DNA of 15,096 nucleotides, from positions 1 to 15,096 of the forward strand of contig JBLHVI010000079.1 in assembly GCA_047630175.1 (NCBI GenBank). Direction: 5' to 3'. The position numbers and the translations under genes are program-made. A model generated the notes under the pieces. It was not told where the DNA came from and did not search any database. It saw nothing but the letters and a program-made list of their open reading frames with translations. Shown here one piece after another: positions 1 through 7,161 of this stretch. Position 1 is the stretch's first letter. Each line of letters starts with the position of its first letter. This DNA comes from UBA4582 sp047630175 (GTDB lineage Bacteria > Pseudomonadota > Gammaproteobacteria > Pseudomonadales > Azotimanducaceae).

Positions 1-270
1 AAGGTCATGGGTGCCAGCACTCTGCAAATCATCAAGCTGTTGATTTGGCAGTTTTCCAAGCCAGTGATTTGGGGATTGTTGTTTGCGCTACCGCTGACGT
101 ATTTGGTCTCGGGTTTATATCTGGATTCTTTTGCCGACCGCCTAGCCTATCGAGAACTTCTGATTCTGATAGCGGGTGGTTTGTCGGTGATATTCGCCTG
201 GGCAATTGTGGCGGTGCACGCGATACGTATCGCACGGCTAAACCCAATCCATGCCCTACGCTACGAGTAG
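1..270 (+). CDS. ABC transporter permease, FtsX/MacB type (C-terminal fragment, 5' end outside window)
   Basis: This is the last 89 codons of a membrane permease; the reading frame is open from base 1, so the gene starts upstream of the window. The fragment begins KVMGAS, which matches the conserved 'RKVxGAS' turn before the last part of FtsX-domain (MacB/LolC-like) permeases. Two hydrophobic segments follow, about residues 20-40 (IWGLLFALPLTYLVSGLYL) and 55-75 (LLILIAGGLSVIFAWAIVAV). The end, with ARLNPIHALRYE, is the typical 'A..NPV.ALR.E' tail of this family. Such permeases work with an ATPase, often in exporting lipoproteins, peptides or antibiotics; the substrate cannot be read from this piece. 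The ATG at base 7 is internal and not the start. The next gene is separated by a strong palindrome. Confidence 0.85.
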   Translation, partial: KVMGASTLQIIKLLIWQFSKPVIWGLLFALPLTYLVSGLYLDSFADRLAYRELLILIAGGLSVIFAWAIVAVHAIRIARLNPIHALRYE

Positions 271-274
271 CTAC

Positions 275-313
275 GAGCTCCGGGGTCGGAGTGCCACTCT
301 GACCCCGGAGCTC
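275..313. repeat. REP-like near-perfect palindrome
   Basis: Arms GAGCTCCGGGGTC (275-287) and GACCCCGGAGCTC (301-313) are exact reverse complements. The inner bases continue the stem with a G-T pair (288/300) and GAGT/ACTC (289-292/296-299) around a GCC loop, giving an 18-bp stem. It lies 4 bases after the permease stop codon. No T-run follows the right arm, so it is not a standard intrinsic terminator, although the RNA hairpin could still stop transcription or protect the 3' end. The core GGGGTC-n-GAGTG...CACTCTGACCCC resembles REP/RAYT-type palindromes that I recall from gammaproteobacterial intergenic regions; that family link is inference. Confidence 0.75.
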
Positions 314-351
314 CTCAGCTTTCCCAACTGCATTGCCTCGCGGAGCATCAC

Positions 352-519
352 ATGATCAACGTAAACCTTCGGCGCTCGGGACAGGTCTTTGGCACCCTGT
401 GTTGTATCGCGATTCTTGGCATGATCGCCGTTAGTCTTTCGATGATGGATATGGGTGCGGGAAGAGAAGTGGGAAGGCTGTTAGGGTCTTCCACCACAGT
501 CGAGCCTGTTAGTAGATAG
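352..519 (+). CDS. Possible small single-helix membrane protein (55 aa), unknown function
   Basis: An open frame of 55 codons runs from ATG 352 to TAG 517-519. A GGAG ribosome site at 342-345 sits 6 bases before the ATG. The translation has a short basic N-terminus (residues 1-11, with R7 and R8) followed by one hydrophobic stretch, about residues 12-32 (FGTLCCIAILGMIAVSLSMM at its core), then a short polar tail. This is the layout of a small membrane protein with the positive end inside. I recognise no family. It stands alone between the palindrome and the decayed HNH region, so it could be a chance frame; the ribosome site and clean single helix are the only support. Confidence 0.38.
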   Translation: MINVNLRRSGQVFGTLCCIAILGMIAVSLSMMDMGAGREVGRLLGSSTTVEPVSR

Positions 520-838
520 TGCATCCAAATCCAGCCTGCCGGATTGTTAGCCTTTACGGAGCGGTGTAGGGTTACCGTGATGTTTGACACAGTGTTCTGG
601 TCAACCTAAACAGGCGTCTTTCATTTGAGATATTTCAAACTTCACGAGTGACATATCGCCATTGTTCGAGTGAAACCTTTGCTGGTTGCGATACCCCGTA
701 ACCCACGAGCCAAAACAGAGTTGTTAGATTATTAACTACAGGCGACCGCAGCACAGGTAAGGCGTCACTGCTATTAGCTGCACAATGCTGAGCGCCGGCA
801 ATCCACTGGCGAATCCTAATTCGGCGCATCACTCCCAA
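520..838. other. Gene-free stretch, probably eroded upstream part of the DUF222/HNH gene
   Basis: No convincing gene is visible on either strand; sense frames are broken by several stops. A perfect -35-like TTGACA at 584-589 with TAAACA 17 bases downstream (607-612) could be an old promoter, but the second box is weak. By position this stretch should have held the N-terminal half of the HNH endonuclease gene whose remains start near 839, yet I cannot trace homologous residues in it. Confidence 0.4.
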
Positions 839-1482
839 GCCCTGCGGCGACTCGAACGCGATAACGGTAGCATGACGTTGAGTTGTGCGGCGGCCGAAAG
901 AAACAGGCGCGCTGGTCATGAAAGCAATTGAGATCGCCGCGGCTGCGCTGACGTCGGATGCGAAGACGGCGGGTGAAACAAACGCTTTCCTTTGGCAACA
1001 AGCCGATGCGTTGGTGCACCTTACGCAAGCCTTTATCAAAGGTGGTGATAGTAATAGCAGCACTGCTGATCACTACCAGGTTATGTTGCGCGTCGATGAA
1101 TCTGCTTTGCGGGATGATGGCGGCAAGAGTGGTCTCGCCGCCCATGAAGCGCGCGTTGCTAGCCCGCGATAAACCTTGTCGTTTTCTTGGCTGCAGCCGT
1201 GATAAATGGTTAGATGCGCAGCACGTTATGCATTGGGCCGGCGGCGGCGAAACCAGTATGGAAAACATCCAGCTGCTTTACTCTCCCCATCACACGGTAC
1301 TAGACGAGGGCGGTTTTACTATTCAGAAAAACTTCACGGATGAATGGTGCTTTCGCAATGGTGATGGCAAGGCCTTACCCGAGCTTCCATCCCCTCGGTA
1401 TTCAAATCCATCACGTGATGGGTGTCCCGCACCGAAGAGATTTCATGCCTCTGATAAAAATCGAGAAAATCAAAGATCGTAA
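839..1482 (+). pseudogene. Decayed DUF222 / HNH endonuclease gene (13E12-repeat type)
   Basis: Three reading frames carry successive parts of one protein. Bases 839 to about 886 encode ALRRLERDNGSMTLSC. An apparent one-base insertion near 887 shifts to the next frame, with ETGALVMKAIE, then ADALVHLTQAFIKGGDS and DHYQVMLRVDESALRDDGGKS, ending near 1136. A second change shifts again to KRALLARDKPCRFLGC, DKWLDAQHVMHW and GGETSMENIQLL. Relative to the family, roughly 35-40 codons between GGKS and KRALLARD appear deleted. The HNH module is also damaged: a Gln (CAG 1219-1221) replaces the first His of the usual 'DAHH', and a Tyr (TAC 1279-1281) replaces the Cys of 'LLCxxHH'. The N-terminal half is missing. 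These multi-copy HNH proteins are accessory genes in many bacteria. I judge it non-functional; the 958-1482 frame alone is not a real protein. Confidence 0.8.
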
Positions 1483-1907
1483 GGGTAAGCTTTTTGGCCG
1501 CCCACTTTCGGTCTAGCCCATTAGTTTTAGTGACACGGGGTTCCATAGCTCGTAATGTTATCGGTGTTGTTGCAGCCTTAAGCTTTTGAGTGGTTTAAGT
1601 GCTGTGATTAAGCCCTTAAGCAACATTATTTTCGATACACCAAAAGTAGCAAGCGGACTAGCGCGTAACGTTATCGGCAAGCTGTGATGGCTGGGTGCAC
1701 CCTGCAGTAAGTGGCGTATATCGTCAGCGAGCTATGTTGTTTGCATGACCTTGTGTGTCAGGTTGTGTCGCCATTAGACCCTTTGATTGTAAGGGCTTGT
1801 GCTGCGAATACACCTAAACCCCTGTTTTCGTAAGTAATTGCATTTTTGGCACGAATATCGCTCCTTGATCCATCATTAACACAGTTCGCTCAGCGAGGCC
1901 GCCAGAC
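1483..1907. other. Long intergenic stretch before the PilZ gene
   Basis: I see no gene on either strand in these 425 bases. Two similar 14-mers occur, CGTAATGTTATCGG (1551-1564) and CGTAACGTTATCGG (1664-1677), differing at one base. CTTAAG-containing words GCCTTAAGC (1575-1583) and GCCCTTAAGC (1612-1621) lie between them. A weak hairpin CCCTT/AAGGG (1779-1783/1791-1795) lies nearer the PilZ gene. The PilZ promoter should be in this stretch, but I cannot pick a convincing -35/-10 pair. Confidence 0.4.
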
Positions 1908-2306
1908 ATGACTAACTCGACCGACAACGTTATTTATATACATGGAGCGCAAACGCAATCTCGACGCAGGCACATCAGAACAAACGTCAGTGGGCGAGTT
2001 GTCGCACAAGTACTGAAGGCGGACGACCCAGGACTGGTGGGGCATACCTTTCACTCAAGCATCGTTGAGATTTCGCGTTGTGGCATGCGCCTGATGGCAG
2101 CGATACCGTTAGATGGATGTACGCTGGACCTTTTCGTCAAGATCGACGGATTGTCACGAACGATGCTGCTGAAGACCGAGGTACGCTGGGTGAGTCAGGA
2201 AGACTCCGGTGACTATATGAATGGCGCGGAGATCTGCGATACGTCCACGTCAGATACCGACGCGTGGTACGACTTTCAGCGCGACCTTAAGAGCCAGAGC
2301 CACTAA
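1908..2306 (+). CDS. Single-domain PilZ protein (candidate c-di-GMP receptor)
   Basis: The 132-residue protein fits a stand-alone PilZ domain. The RxxxR c-di-GMP motif is present as R20...R24 in the sequence SRRRHIR. The second motif, usually [D/N]xSxxG, appears as E54-I-S56-R-C-G59, so the first position is Glu. The following strands (RLMAAIPLDG, LDLFVKIDGL) and the conserved Trp in KTEVRWV (W94), then NGAEI, match the rest of the barrel. PilZ proteins bind cyclic di-GMP and relay it to motility, polysaccharide or other targets. The ATG at 1908 has CGAGG at 1894-1898, 9 bases upstream. It is 127 bases from the likely mmsA start and on the same strand, but functional linkage to valine breakdown is not evident. 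Because of the Glu in the second motif, c-di-GMP binding is likely but not assured. Confidence 0.85.
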   Translation: MTNSTDNVIYIHGAQTQSRRRHIRTNVSGRVVAQVLKADDPGLVGHTFHSSIVEISRCGMRLMAAIPLDGCTLDLFVKIDGLSRTMLLKTEVRWVSQEDSGDYMNGAEICDTSTSDTDAWYDFQRDLKSQSH

Positions 2307-2420
2307 GGCAGTCATTCCCGCTATATCTGCACCTCCCCCCTCAATTTCTGCTGAGCCGCTCATAAAGTTCGGATCTGTACCTCCACGCCGCCACTGTGTA
2401 GTATGACGACCACGTTAAAT

Positions 2421-2425
2421 GGGAG
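2421..2425 (+). promoter_or_regulatory. Ribosome binding site deciding the mmsA start
   Basis: GGGAG lies 8 bases before ATG 2434. The upstream in-frame ATG at 2419 overlaps this site and has no ribosome site of its own, so 2434 is the better start. Confidence 0.6.
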
Positions 2426-2433
2426 AAGTCGGC

Positions 2434-3960
2434 ATGTCCGAGGCAACAGTCGTAACAGCAGGAACCACGCCGAAAGTCGTGGATGTCTACATCAACGGTG
2501 GGTTCCGGCAGAGCGCCGCGACAGAGACTATTGACGTCACTGATCCCGCGACCCAGGCAGTAATCGCCCGCGCGCCGATGACGACAATGGCCGAAGTTGA
2601 CGAGGCGGTAGCCGCTGCTCAGGCGGCATTTTTGCTGTGGCGGCGGGTGCCAGCACCGGAACGTGCGCGCATCATGATGAAGTATCAGATGCTGCTGAAA
2701 GACAAGCACGATGAAATTGCCGAGATCCTTGCACATGAAACGGGTAAAACCTTTGCTGACGCTCAGGGTGATGTCTGGCGTGGTATTGAGGTGGTCGAGC
2801 AAGCGTGTAACGTGCCTGCCATGATGATGGGTGAGACGTCTGAAAATGTCGCCCGGGGCATTGATACCTACAGTTTGATTCAACCCATCGGGGTTTGCGT
2901 TGGCATTACGCCGTTCAACTTTCCTGCGATGATTCCGATGTGGATGTTCCCTATGGCAGTAGCCTGCGGTAACACTTTTGTGCTTAAGCCCTCAGAGCAG
3001 GACCCCATGACGCCAAACCGGTTGGTGGAATTGTTCTATGAAGCTGGTTTCCCGCGAGATCTGGTGCAGGTTGTGCACGGTGGGCGAGAGCAGGTTGATG
3101 CCTTAATTACGCATGCCGATACCCGCGCTATTTCCTTTGTTGGTTCCGTCCCCGTTGGTCAACATGTCTATCGTCTTGGCACAGACCACTTGAAGCGGGT
3201 TCAATGTATGGCTGGCGCCAAGAATCATATGGTGATTATGCCTGATGCGAACAAAGCCCAAGTTGTTAGCGCGCTAGTAGGCTCGTCAGTCGGTGCGGCA
3301 GGCCAGCGTTGTATGGCAATTAGTGTCGCTGTGTTTGTTGGCGATGCCGTCAAAATGATCGATGATGTGCGGGCGGCTATGGCTGATGTTAAGCCCGGCG
3401 CTTGGAATGACGACAAGGCTGGTTACGGTCCGCAGATCAGTCCCGAGGCGAAGCAGCGAATTCTTGGCTATATCAAAAAAGGTAAGGACGAGGGGGCTAA
3501 CTGTTTGCTCGACGGTAGCGACTGTACGGTAGAGGGTTTGCCTGATGGAAACTTCGTGGGCCCAACATTGTTTAGTGATGTCAGCCGTGACATGACCATT
3601 TATAAAGAAGAAATCTTCGGTCCAGTACTGGTGACCATGCCCGCCGCCACGTTGGACGAAGCGATTAACGTCATTAATGAAAATCCTTACGGTAACGGTG
3701 TCTCGATCTTCACCGCCAGTGGTGGCGCTGCGCGTAAGTTCCAAAGTGAAATCGAGGTGGGCCAAGTGGGTATTAATATTCCTATTCCAGTGCCATTGCC
3801 GTTCTTTTCCTTCACTGGTTGGAAAAATTCGTTCTACGGAGACCATCACGCCTATGGTAAGCAGGCGATACGCTTTTACACGGAAACGAAGACTATTACT
3901 GCGCGCTGGTTTGATGATGACGCCGTTGTGTCGTCAAATATGACGATCACTCTGAAATAG
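2434..3960 (+). CDS. mmsA: Methylmalonate-semialdehyde dehydrogenase (CoA-acylating)
   Basis: The protein converts methylmalonate semialdehyde, with NAD+ and CoA, to propionyl-CoA, CO2 and NADH: the last step of this part of valine breakdown. It is a 508-residue aldehyde dehydrogenase from the chosen ATG (513 from the ATG at 2419), the normal length for MmsA. ALDH landmarks are the oxyanion Asn in TPFNFPAM (N162), the cofactor-loop SFVGSVPVG and the catalytic Cys in GAAGQRCMA (C293). The usual general-base Glu motif is replaced by MAGAKNH, which is the hallmark of the CoA-acylating MMSDH subfamily. EEIFGPV and the C-terminal PVPLPFFSFTGWKNSFYGD motif are also present. It is the first gene of a five-gene operon; the next gene starts 12 bases after its stop. 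I see no clear promoter in 2307-2433. Confidence 0.96.
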   Translation: MSEATVVTAGTTPKVVDVYINGGFRQSAATETIDVTDPATQAVIARAPMTTMAEVDEAVAAAQAAFLLWRRVPAPERARIMMKYQMLLKDKHDEIAEILAHETGKTFADAQGDVWRGIEVVEQACNVPAMMMGETSENVARGIDTYSLIQPIGVCVGITPFNFPAMIPMWMFPMAVACGNTFVLKPSEQDPMTPNRLVELFYEAGFPRDLVQVVHGGREQVDALITHADTRAISFVGSVPVGQHVYRLGTDHLKRVQCMAGAKNHMVIMPDANKAQVVSALVGSSVGAAGQRCMAISVAVFVGDAVKMIDDVRAAMADVKPGAWNDDKAGYGPQISPEAKQRILGYIKKGKDEGANCLLDGSDCTVEGLPDGNFVGPTLFSDVSRDMTIYKEEIFGPVLVTMPAATLDEAINVINENPYGNGVSIFTASGGAARKFQSEIEVGQVGINIPIPVPLPFFSFTGWKNSFYGDHHAYGKQAIRFYTETKTITARWFDDDAVVSSNMTITLK

Positions 3961-3972
3961 TCGAGTGAGTTC

Positions 3973-5133
3973 ATGAACTTCGACCTTACGGATGACCAGT
4001 TGGCCTATCAGCAGGCAGCGCGAGCTTTCTCTGACAAGGCTATGGCGCCTCATGCAGCGGCTTGGGACGAGGGCAAGGTGTTCCCCAAGGCGGTGATCGC
4101 GAGTGCTGGTGAAATGGGGTTTTGTGGTTTGTATTGCCCCGAAGCGGTTGGTGGTCTGGGCTTACCGCGGCTCGATTCGTCGATTATTCTTGAGCAGCTT
4201 GCGATGGGCTGCACGTCCACCACGGCGTTCATCTCGATCCATAATATGGCGACTTGGATGATTGCAGAATTTGGTGACGAGCAGACCAAAGATACGTTCT
4301 GTCCTGACCTGATCAGCGGCCAGCACCTTGCCAGCTATTGCCTGACAGAAGCCGGTGCAGGCTCTGATGCCGGCTCCCTGCGTACGCGTGCTGAGCAAGA
4401 CGGTGATCATTATGTGGTCAATGGCGCTAAGATGTTCATCTCCGGCGCGGGTGAAACCGACGTTTTGGTAGCGATGGTGCGCACGGCAGACACGGGCTCA
4501 AAAGGTATTAGTTGCCTGGTGATACCGGCTGATACGGCGGGCATAACTTACGGTAAAAACTTACAAAAAATGGGCTGGCATAGTCAGCCCACAAAAGAGA
4601 TCATCTTCGACCAGGTGCGTGTGCCAATGGCCAATCGTCTGGGTAACGAGGGCGATGGTTTCAAGATCGCCATGAAAGGCCTCGATGGTGGCCGCATCAA
4701 TATTGCTACCTGCTCCATCGGTACGGCGCAGGCCGCAGTCAATCGTAGTCAGGCTTATATGCTCGAGCGGCAACAGTTCGGTGCGCCTCTGGCGAGCTTT
4801 CAGGCACTGCAGTTTAAGCTGGCCGATATGGTAACTGAGTTGGTAGCAGCCCGTCAGATGGTGCGTCTGGCAGCATTCAAGGTAGATCAAGCCGATCCCC
4901 AAGCCAGCGTGTATTCAGCCATGGCGAAGCGCTTTGCCACCGATATAGGCTTCGAGGTGTGTAATCAGGCTCTGCAAATACATGGTGGCTATGGTTATAT
5001 GCAGGAATATCCACTGGAGCGCTACCTTCGCGACACCCGGGTTCATCAGATACTTGAAGGCACGAACGAGATTATGCGTCTGATTGTTTCTAGGCACTTG
5101 CTGACTCAGGCAGACATTGAAGGTGTTCAGTAG
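3973..5133 (+). CDS. Acyl-CoA dehydrogenase, probably isobutyryl-CoA dehydrogenase
   Basis: This 386-residue flavoenzyme has the standard acyl-CoA dehydrogenase layout: a helical N-domain (1-120), a beta domain with the signature YCLTEAGAGSDAGSL (122-136) and a helical C-domain. The second signature, QIHGGYGYMQEYPLERYLRD (335-354), leads to the catalytic Glu in ILEGTNEIM (E362). It should oxidise a CoA ester at the alpha-beta bond and pass electrons to ETF. General ACAD motifs do not fix the substrate. Placement between mmsA and the crotonase, HIBCH and mmsB genes makes isobutyryl-CoA (to methacrylyl-CoA) the best call, and LDGGRI (237-242) fits the ACAD8-like group. A GAGTGAG ribosome site lies just upstream of the ATG. 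The neighbouring stop is 12 bases away, and a 44-base gap separates it from the next gene. Confidence 0.9.
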   Translation: MNFDLTDDQLAYQQAARAFSDKAMAPHAAAWDEGKVFPKAVIASAGEMGFCGLYCPEAVGGLGLPRLDSSIILEQLAMGCTSTTAFISIHNMATWMIAEFGDEQTKDTFCPDLISGQHLASYCLTEAGAGSDAGSLRTRAEQDGDHYVVNGAKMFISGAGETDVLVAMVRTADTGSKGISCLVIPADTAGITYGKNLQKMGWHSQPTKEIIFDQVRVPMANRLGNEGDGFKIAMKGLDGGRINIATCSIGTAQAAVNRSQAYMLERQQFGAPLASFQALQFKLADMVTELVAARQMVRLAAFKVDQADPQASVYSAMAKRFATDIGFEVCNQALQIHGGYGYMQEYPLERYLRDTRVHQILEGTNEIMRLIVSRHLLTQADIEGVQ

Positions 5134-5177
5134 CGTCGGCACGGTCACCGGTTTCAACAAAAAATGAGAGAGTCCCT

Positions 5178-5954
5178 ATGACAGACAAATTGTTAATTGA
5201 GATCAAGGGCCATACCGCACTGATCACCATTAATAATCCAGCCGCCAACACCTGGGATGCTGAAAACCTAACAGCCTTGCGGGATCTGATTGGTGAGCTG
5301 AATGTTAACGATGACATTTACTCGTTGGTAATCACCGGGGCTGGTGAGAAATTCTTTTCTGCTGGCGCTGATCTAAAAATGTTTGCCTCGGGAGATCCAG
5401 AGGTTGCACGCGACTTGGCAAATAAATTTGGTGCAGCCTTCGAGGCCCTAGCAAGCTTTCGTGGCGTCTCCATTGCGGCGATTAATGGTTATGCCATGGG
5501 CGGCGGGTTAGAGTGTGCGATGGCCTGCGATATTCGGATCGCCGAGGCGCAAGCGATCATGGCGTTGCCTGAGGCAACCGTTGGCCTGTTGCCTGCCGGT
5601 CTAGGCACTCAGCACCTGTCGTGGATCGTTGGCGAGGGTTGGGCCAAGCGGATGATTCTATGTGGCGAGCGAGTCGATGCGGCGACAGCGGCGCGCATTG
5701 GTTTAGTAGAGGAGGTGGTTGATATGGGCGAGTCGGTAGCGGCCGCCTTGGCCATGGCCGCCAAGGTGGAAGCGCAAAGCCCTACCAGTGTTAGCGCCTG
5801 CAAGCGTCTAATCCAGGCGGCACGTTCGGGAAATATGACTGACGCCTACGAGGCTGAACGCGACGCCTTCGTGCAACTGTTTGGTACCCAAGATCAGGCA
5901 GAGGGCGTTAATGCCTTCTTAGAGAAGCGTAAACCGCAATGGACGAATAGTTAG
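5178..5954 (+). CDS. Enoyl-CoA hydratase (crotonase family), probable methacrylyl-CoA hydratase
   Basis: This is a 258-residue crotonase of ordinary length. The oxyanion-hole segments are SAGADLKMF (61-69) and GYAMGGGLECAMACD (104-118). Both acid/base glutamates of true hydratases are present: E112 in GGGLECA and E132 in ALPEATVGLLPAGLGTQ. That supports hydration rather than only isomerase or hydrolase chemistry. The likely operon role is adding water to methacrylyl-CoA to give 3-hydroxyisobutyryl-CoA. A GAGAGAG ribosome site lies at about 5165-5171, 6 bases before the ATG. The next crotonase gene begins 3 bases after its stop, so the two are almost certainly translated together. Broader short-chain enoyl-CoA hydratase activity cannot be excluded. 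Confidence 0.92.
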   Translation: MTDKLLIEIKGHTALITINNPAANTWDAENLTALRDLIGELNVNDDIYSLVITGAGEKFFSAGADLKMFASGDPEVARDLANKFGAAFEALASFRGVSIAAINGYAMGGGLECAMACDIRIAEAQAIMALPEATVGLLPAGLGTQHLSWIVGEGWAKRMILCGERVDAATAARIGLVEEVVDMGESVAAALAMAAKVEAQSPTSVSACKRLIQAARSGNMTDAYEAERDAFVQLFGTQDQAEGVNAFLEKRKPQWTNS

Positions 5955-5957
5955 CTG

Positions 5958-7097
5958 ATGCCTCCTCCCGTTGTGTTTGATCTGGTGCCGACCCAGCAAG
6001 GTCGTACCCTAGGCGTTGTCACTCTGAATACGCCAGTGACACTCAATAGCCTGACCCTCGAGATGATCGATTTGATGACGCCGCAGTTGATTGCTTGGCG
6101 TGATGATGACGAGGTCGTCATGGTGCTGTTTCAAAGTGTTAGCGATAAGGCATTTTGTGCGGGCGGTGATATACAAGCACTGTATCAGTCAATGCAGGAC
6201 CATCCGGGTGGCCCAAATCCTTACGCCGAGTCTTTTTTTGAGCGCGAGTATCAATTGGACTACATCATTCATACGTACCCAAAGCCGACGCTTGTATGGG
6301 GGCATGGCATTGTGATGGGTGGCGGTCTGGGAATTCTTGGTGGCTGTAGCCACCGTATCGGTACGCCCACGACTCGCATAGCATTGCCCGAGATTACCAT
6401 TGGCTTATTCCCCGATGCGGGGGCGACTTGGTTTCTTGGGCGTATGCCGCGCCATTGGGCTTATTTTATCGCCTGGACCGGTTGCCAGCTTAATGCCCAA
6501 GACGGCAAGTATGTGGGTCTGATAGATTATCTTATACCGATCGAGAAGCAGCCGGCGGTACTTGAACAGCTAACGATTGCCAACTGGCGATCAGATTCTA
6601 ACGCGAACAAGCAGCAACTGGATGAAATGCTGGGCGCTTTTGAAACCTCAGCAGGTAGCTTTCCTGTGTCGGCGTTGATAAGTCATGAGACAGAAATCAC
6701 ATCCCTGATGGCCGATGCCTTGGCTGCTGAAAATTCTGCAGCAGCTTTCGCTCTGGCAATGGGTAGCTATAGTGCGAAAAAACCTGACGATAAATTCATG
6801 GTGCGTGCTGCCAGCGGCATCAACAATGGCTCGCCAACCACGGCCCAGATTATTTACGAGCAAATTAAACGCGCGCCTGATCTGTCGCTGGCCCAAGCGT
6901 TTCAGTTGGAGTTGGTGATTGCGGTGCAGTGTAGTCGCCACCCAGATTTCACCGAGGGTGTGCGTGCGTTGTTAATCGATAAAGACAATCGGCCAGCCTG
7001 GCGTTATGAGGATTTGCAGGCTGTTCCGTCGGCTTGGGTCGATGAGCATTTCACCGCGCCTTGGCCGGTAAATCCTTTGATAGACCTGGATATGTAG
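5958..7097 (+). CDS. 3-hydroxyisobutyryl-CoA hydrolase (HIBCH-like)
   Basis: The enzyme should cleave 3-hydroxyisobutyryl-CoA to free 3-hydroxyisobutyrate and CoA, limiting build-up of reactive methacrylyl-CoA. The 379-residue length and the longer C-terminal part are typical of the HIBCH branch (ECH_2 domain), not of short hydratases. Diagnostic motifs are FCAGGDIQALY (66-76), GIVMGGGLGI (117-126) and LPEITIGLFPDAGATWFL (143-160). The last contains the paired acidic residues E145 and D153 used for hydrolysis. The hydratase Glu of the first loop is absent (GGGLGI rather than GGGxE), as expected. The gene starts 3 bases after the hydratase stop and has no strong ribosome site, so translational coupling is likely. 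The C-terminus ends in ...PLIDLDM. Confidence 0.93.
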   Translation: MPPPVVFDLVPTQQGRTLGVVTLNTPVTLNSLTLEMIDLMTPQLIAWRDDDEVVMVLFQSVSDKAFCAGGDIQALYQSMQDHPGGPNPYAESFFEREYQLDYIIHTYPKPTLVWGHGIVMGGGLGILGGCSHRIGTPTTRIALPEITIGLFPDAGATWFLGRMPRHWAYFIAWTGCQLNAQDGKYVGLIDYLIPIEKQPAVLEQLTIANWRSDSNANKQQLDEMLGAFETSAGSFPVSALISHETEITSLMADALAAENSAAAFALAMGSYSAKKPDDKFMVRAASGINNGSPTTAQIIYEQIKRAPDLSLAQAFQLELVIAVQCSRHPDFTEGVRALLIDKDNRPAWRYEDLQAVPSAWVDEHFTAPWPVNPLIDLDM

Positions 7098-7109
7098 TAT
7101 TTTTGTAAC

Positions 7110-7157
7110 GTCACCTATATTAAATGTCACCTATTTTTAAGGTCACCTGCAGGAGAT
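7110..7157 (+). repeat. Three GTCACCT direct repeats at exact 16-bp period before mmsB
   Basis: Units start at 7110, 7126 and 7142: GTCACCTATATTAAAT, GTCACCTATTTTTAAG and GTCACCTGCAGGAGAT. The first 7 bases are identical in all three and the first 9 in two. The third unit contains the mmsB ribosome site AGGAG (7151-7155), and its centre CCTGCAGG (7146-7153) is palindromic. This lies in the only sizeable gap (64 bases) within the second half of the operon. It may be a slippage product, a binding site or a leader element. Confidence 0.7.
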
Positions 7158-7161
7158 CGCT

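Noticed and set aside
275..313. Standard intrinsic terminator for the permease gene
   Set aside because: The stem is strong but is followed by CTCAGCTTTCCC without a T-run; kept only as a REP-like repeat.
635..1268. Two overlapping minus-strand open frames (635-1063 and 816-1268)
   Set aside because: They lie opposite the HNH relic, whose plus-strand motifs are recognisable, and their translations show no known motifs.
2341..2883. Minus-strand frame of 180 codons crossing the mmsA start
   Set aside because: It is antisense to clearly coding mmsA sequence and shows no family features.
3286..3849. Minus-strand frame of 187 codons inside mmsA
   Set aside because: Antisense shadow of the aldehyde dehydrogenase; no ribosome site or motif.
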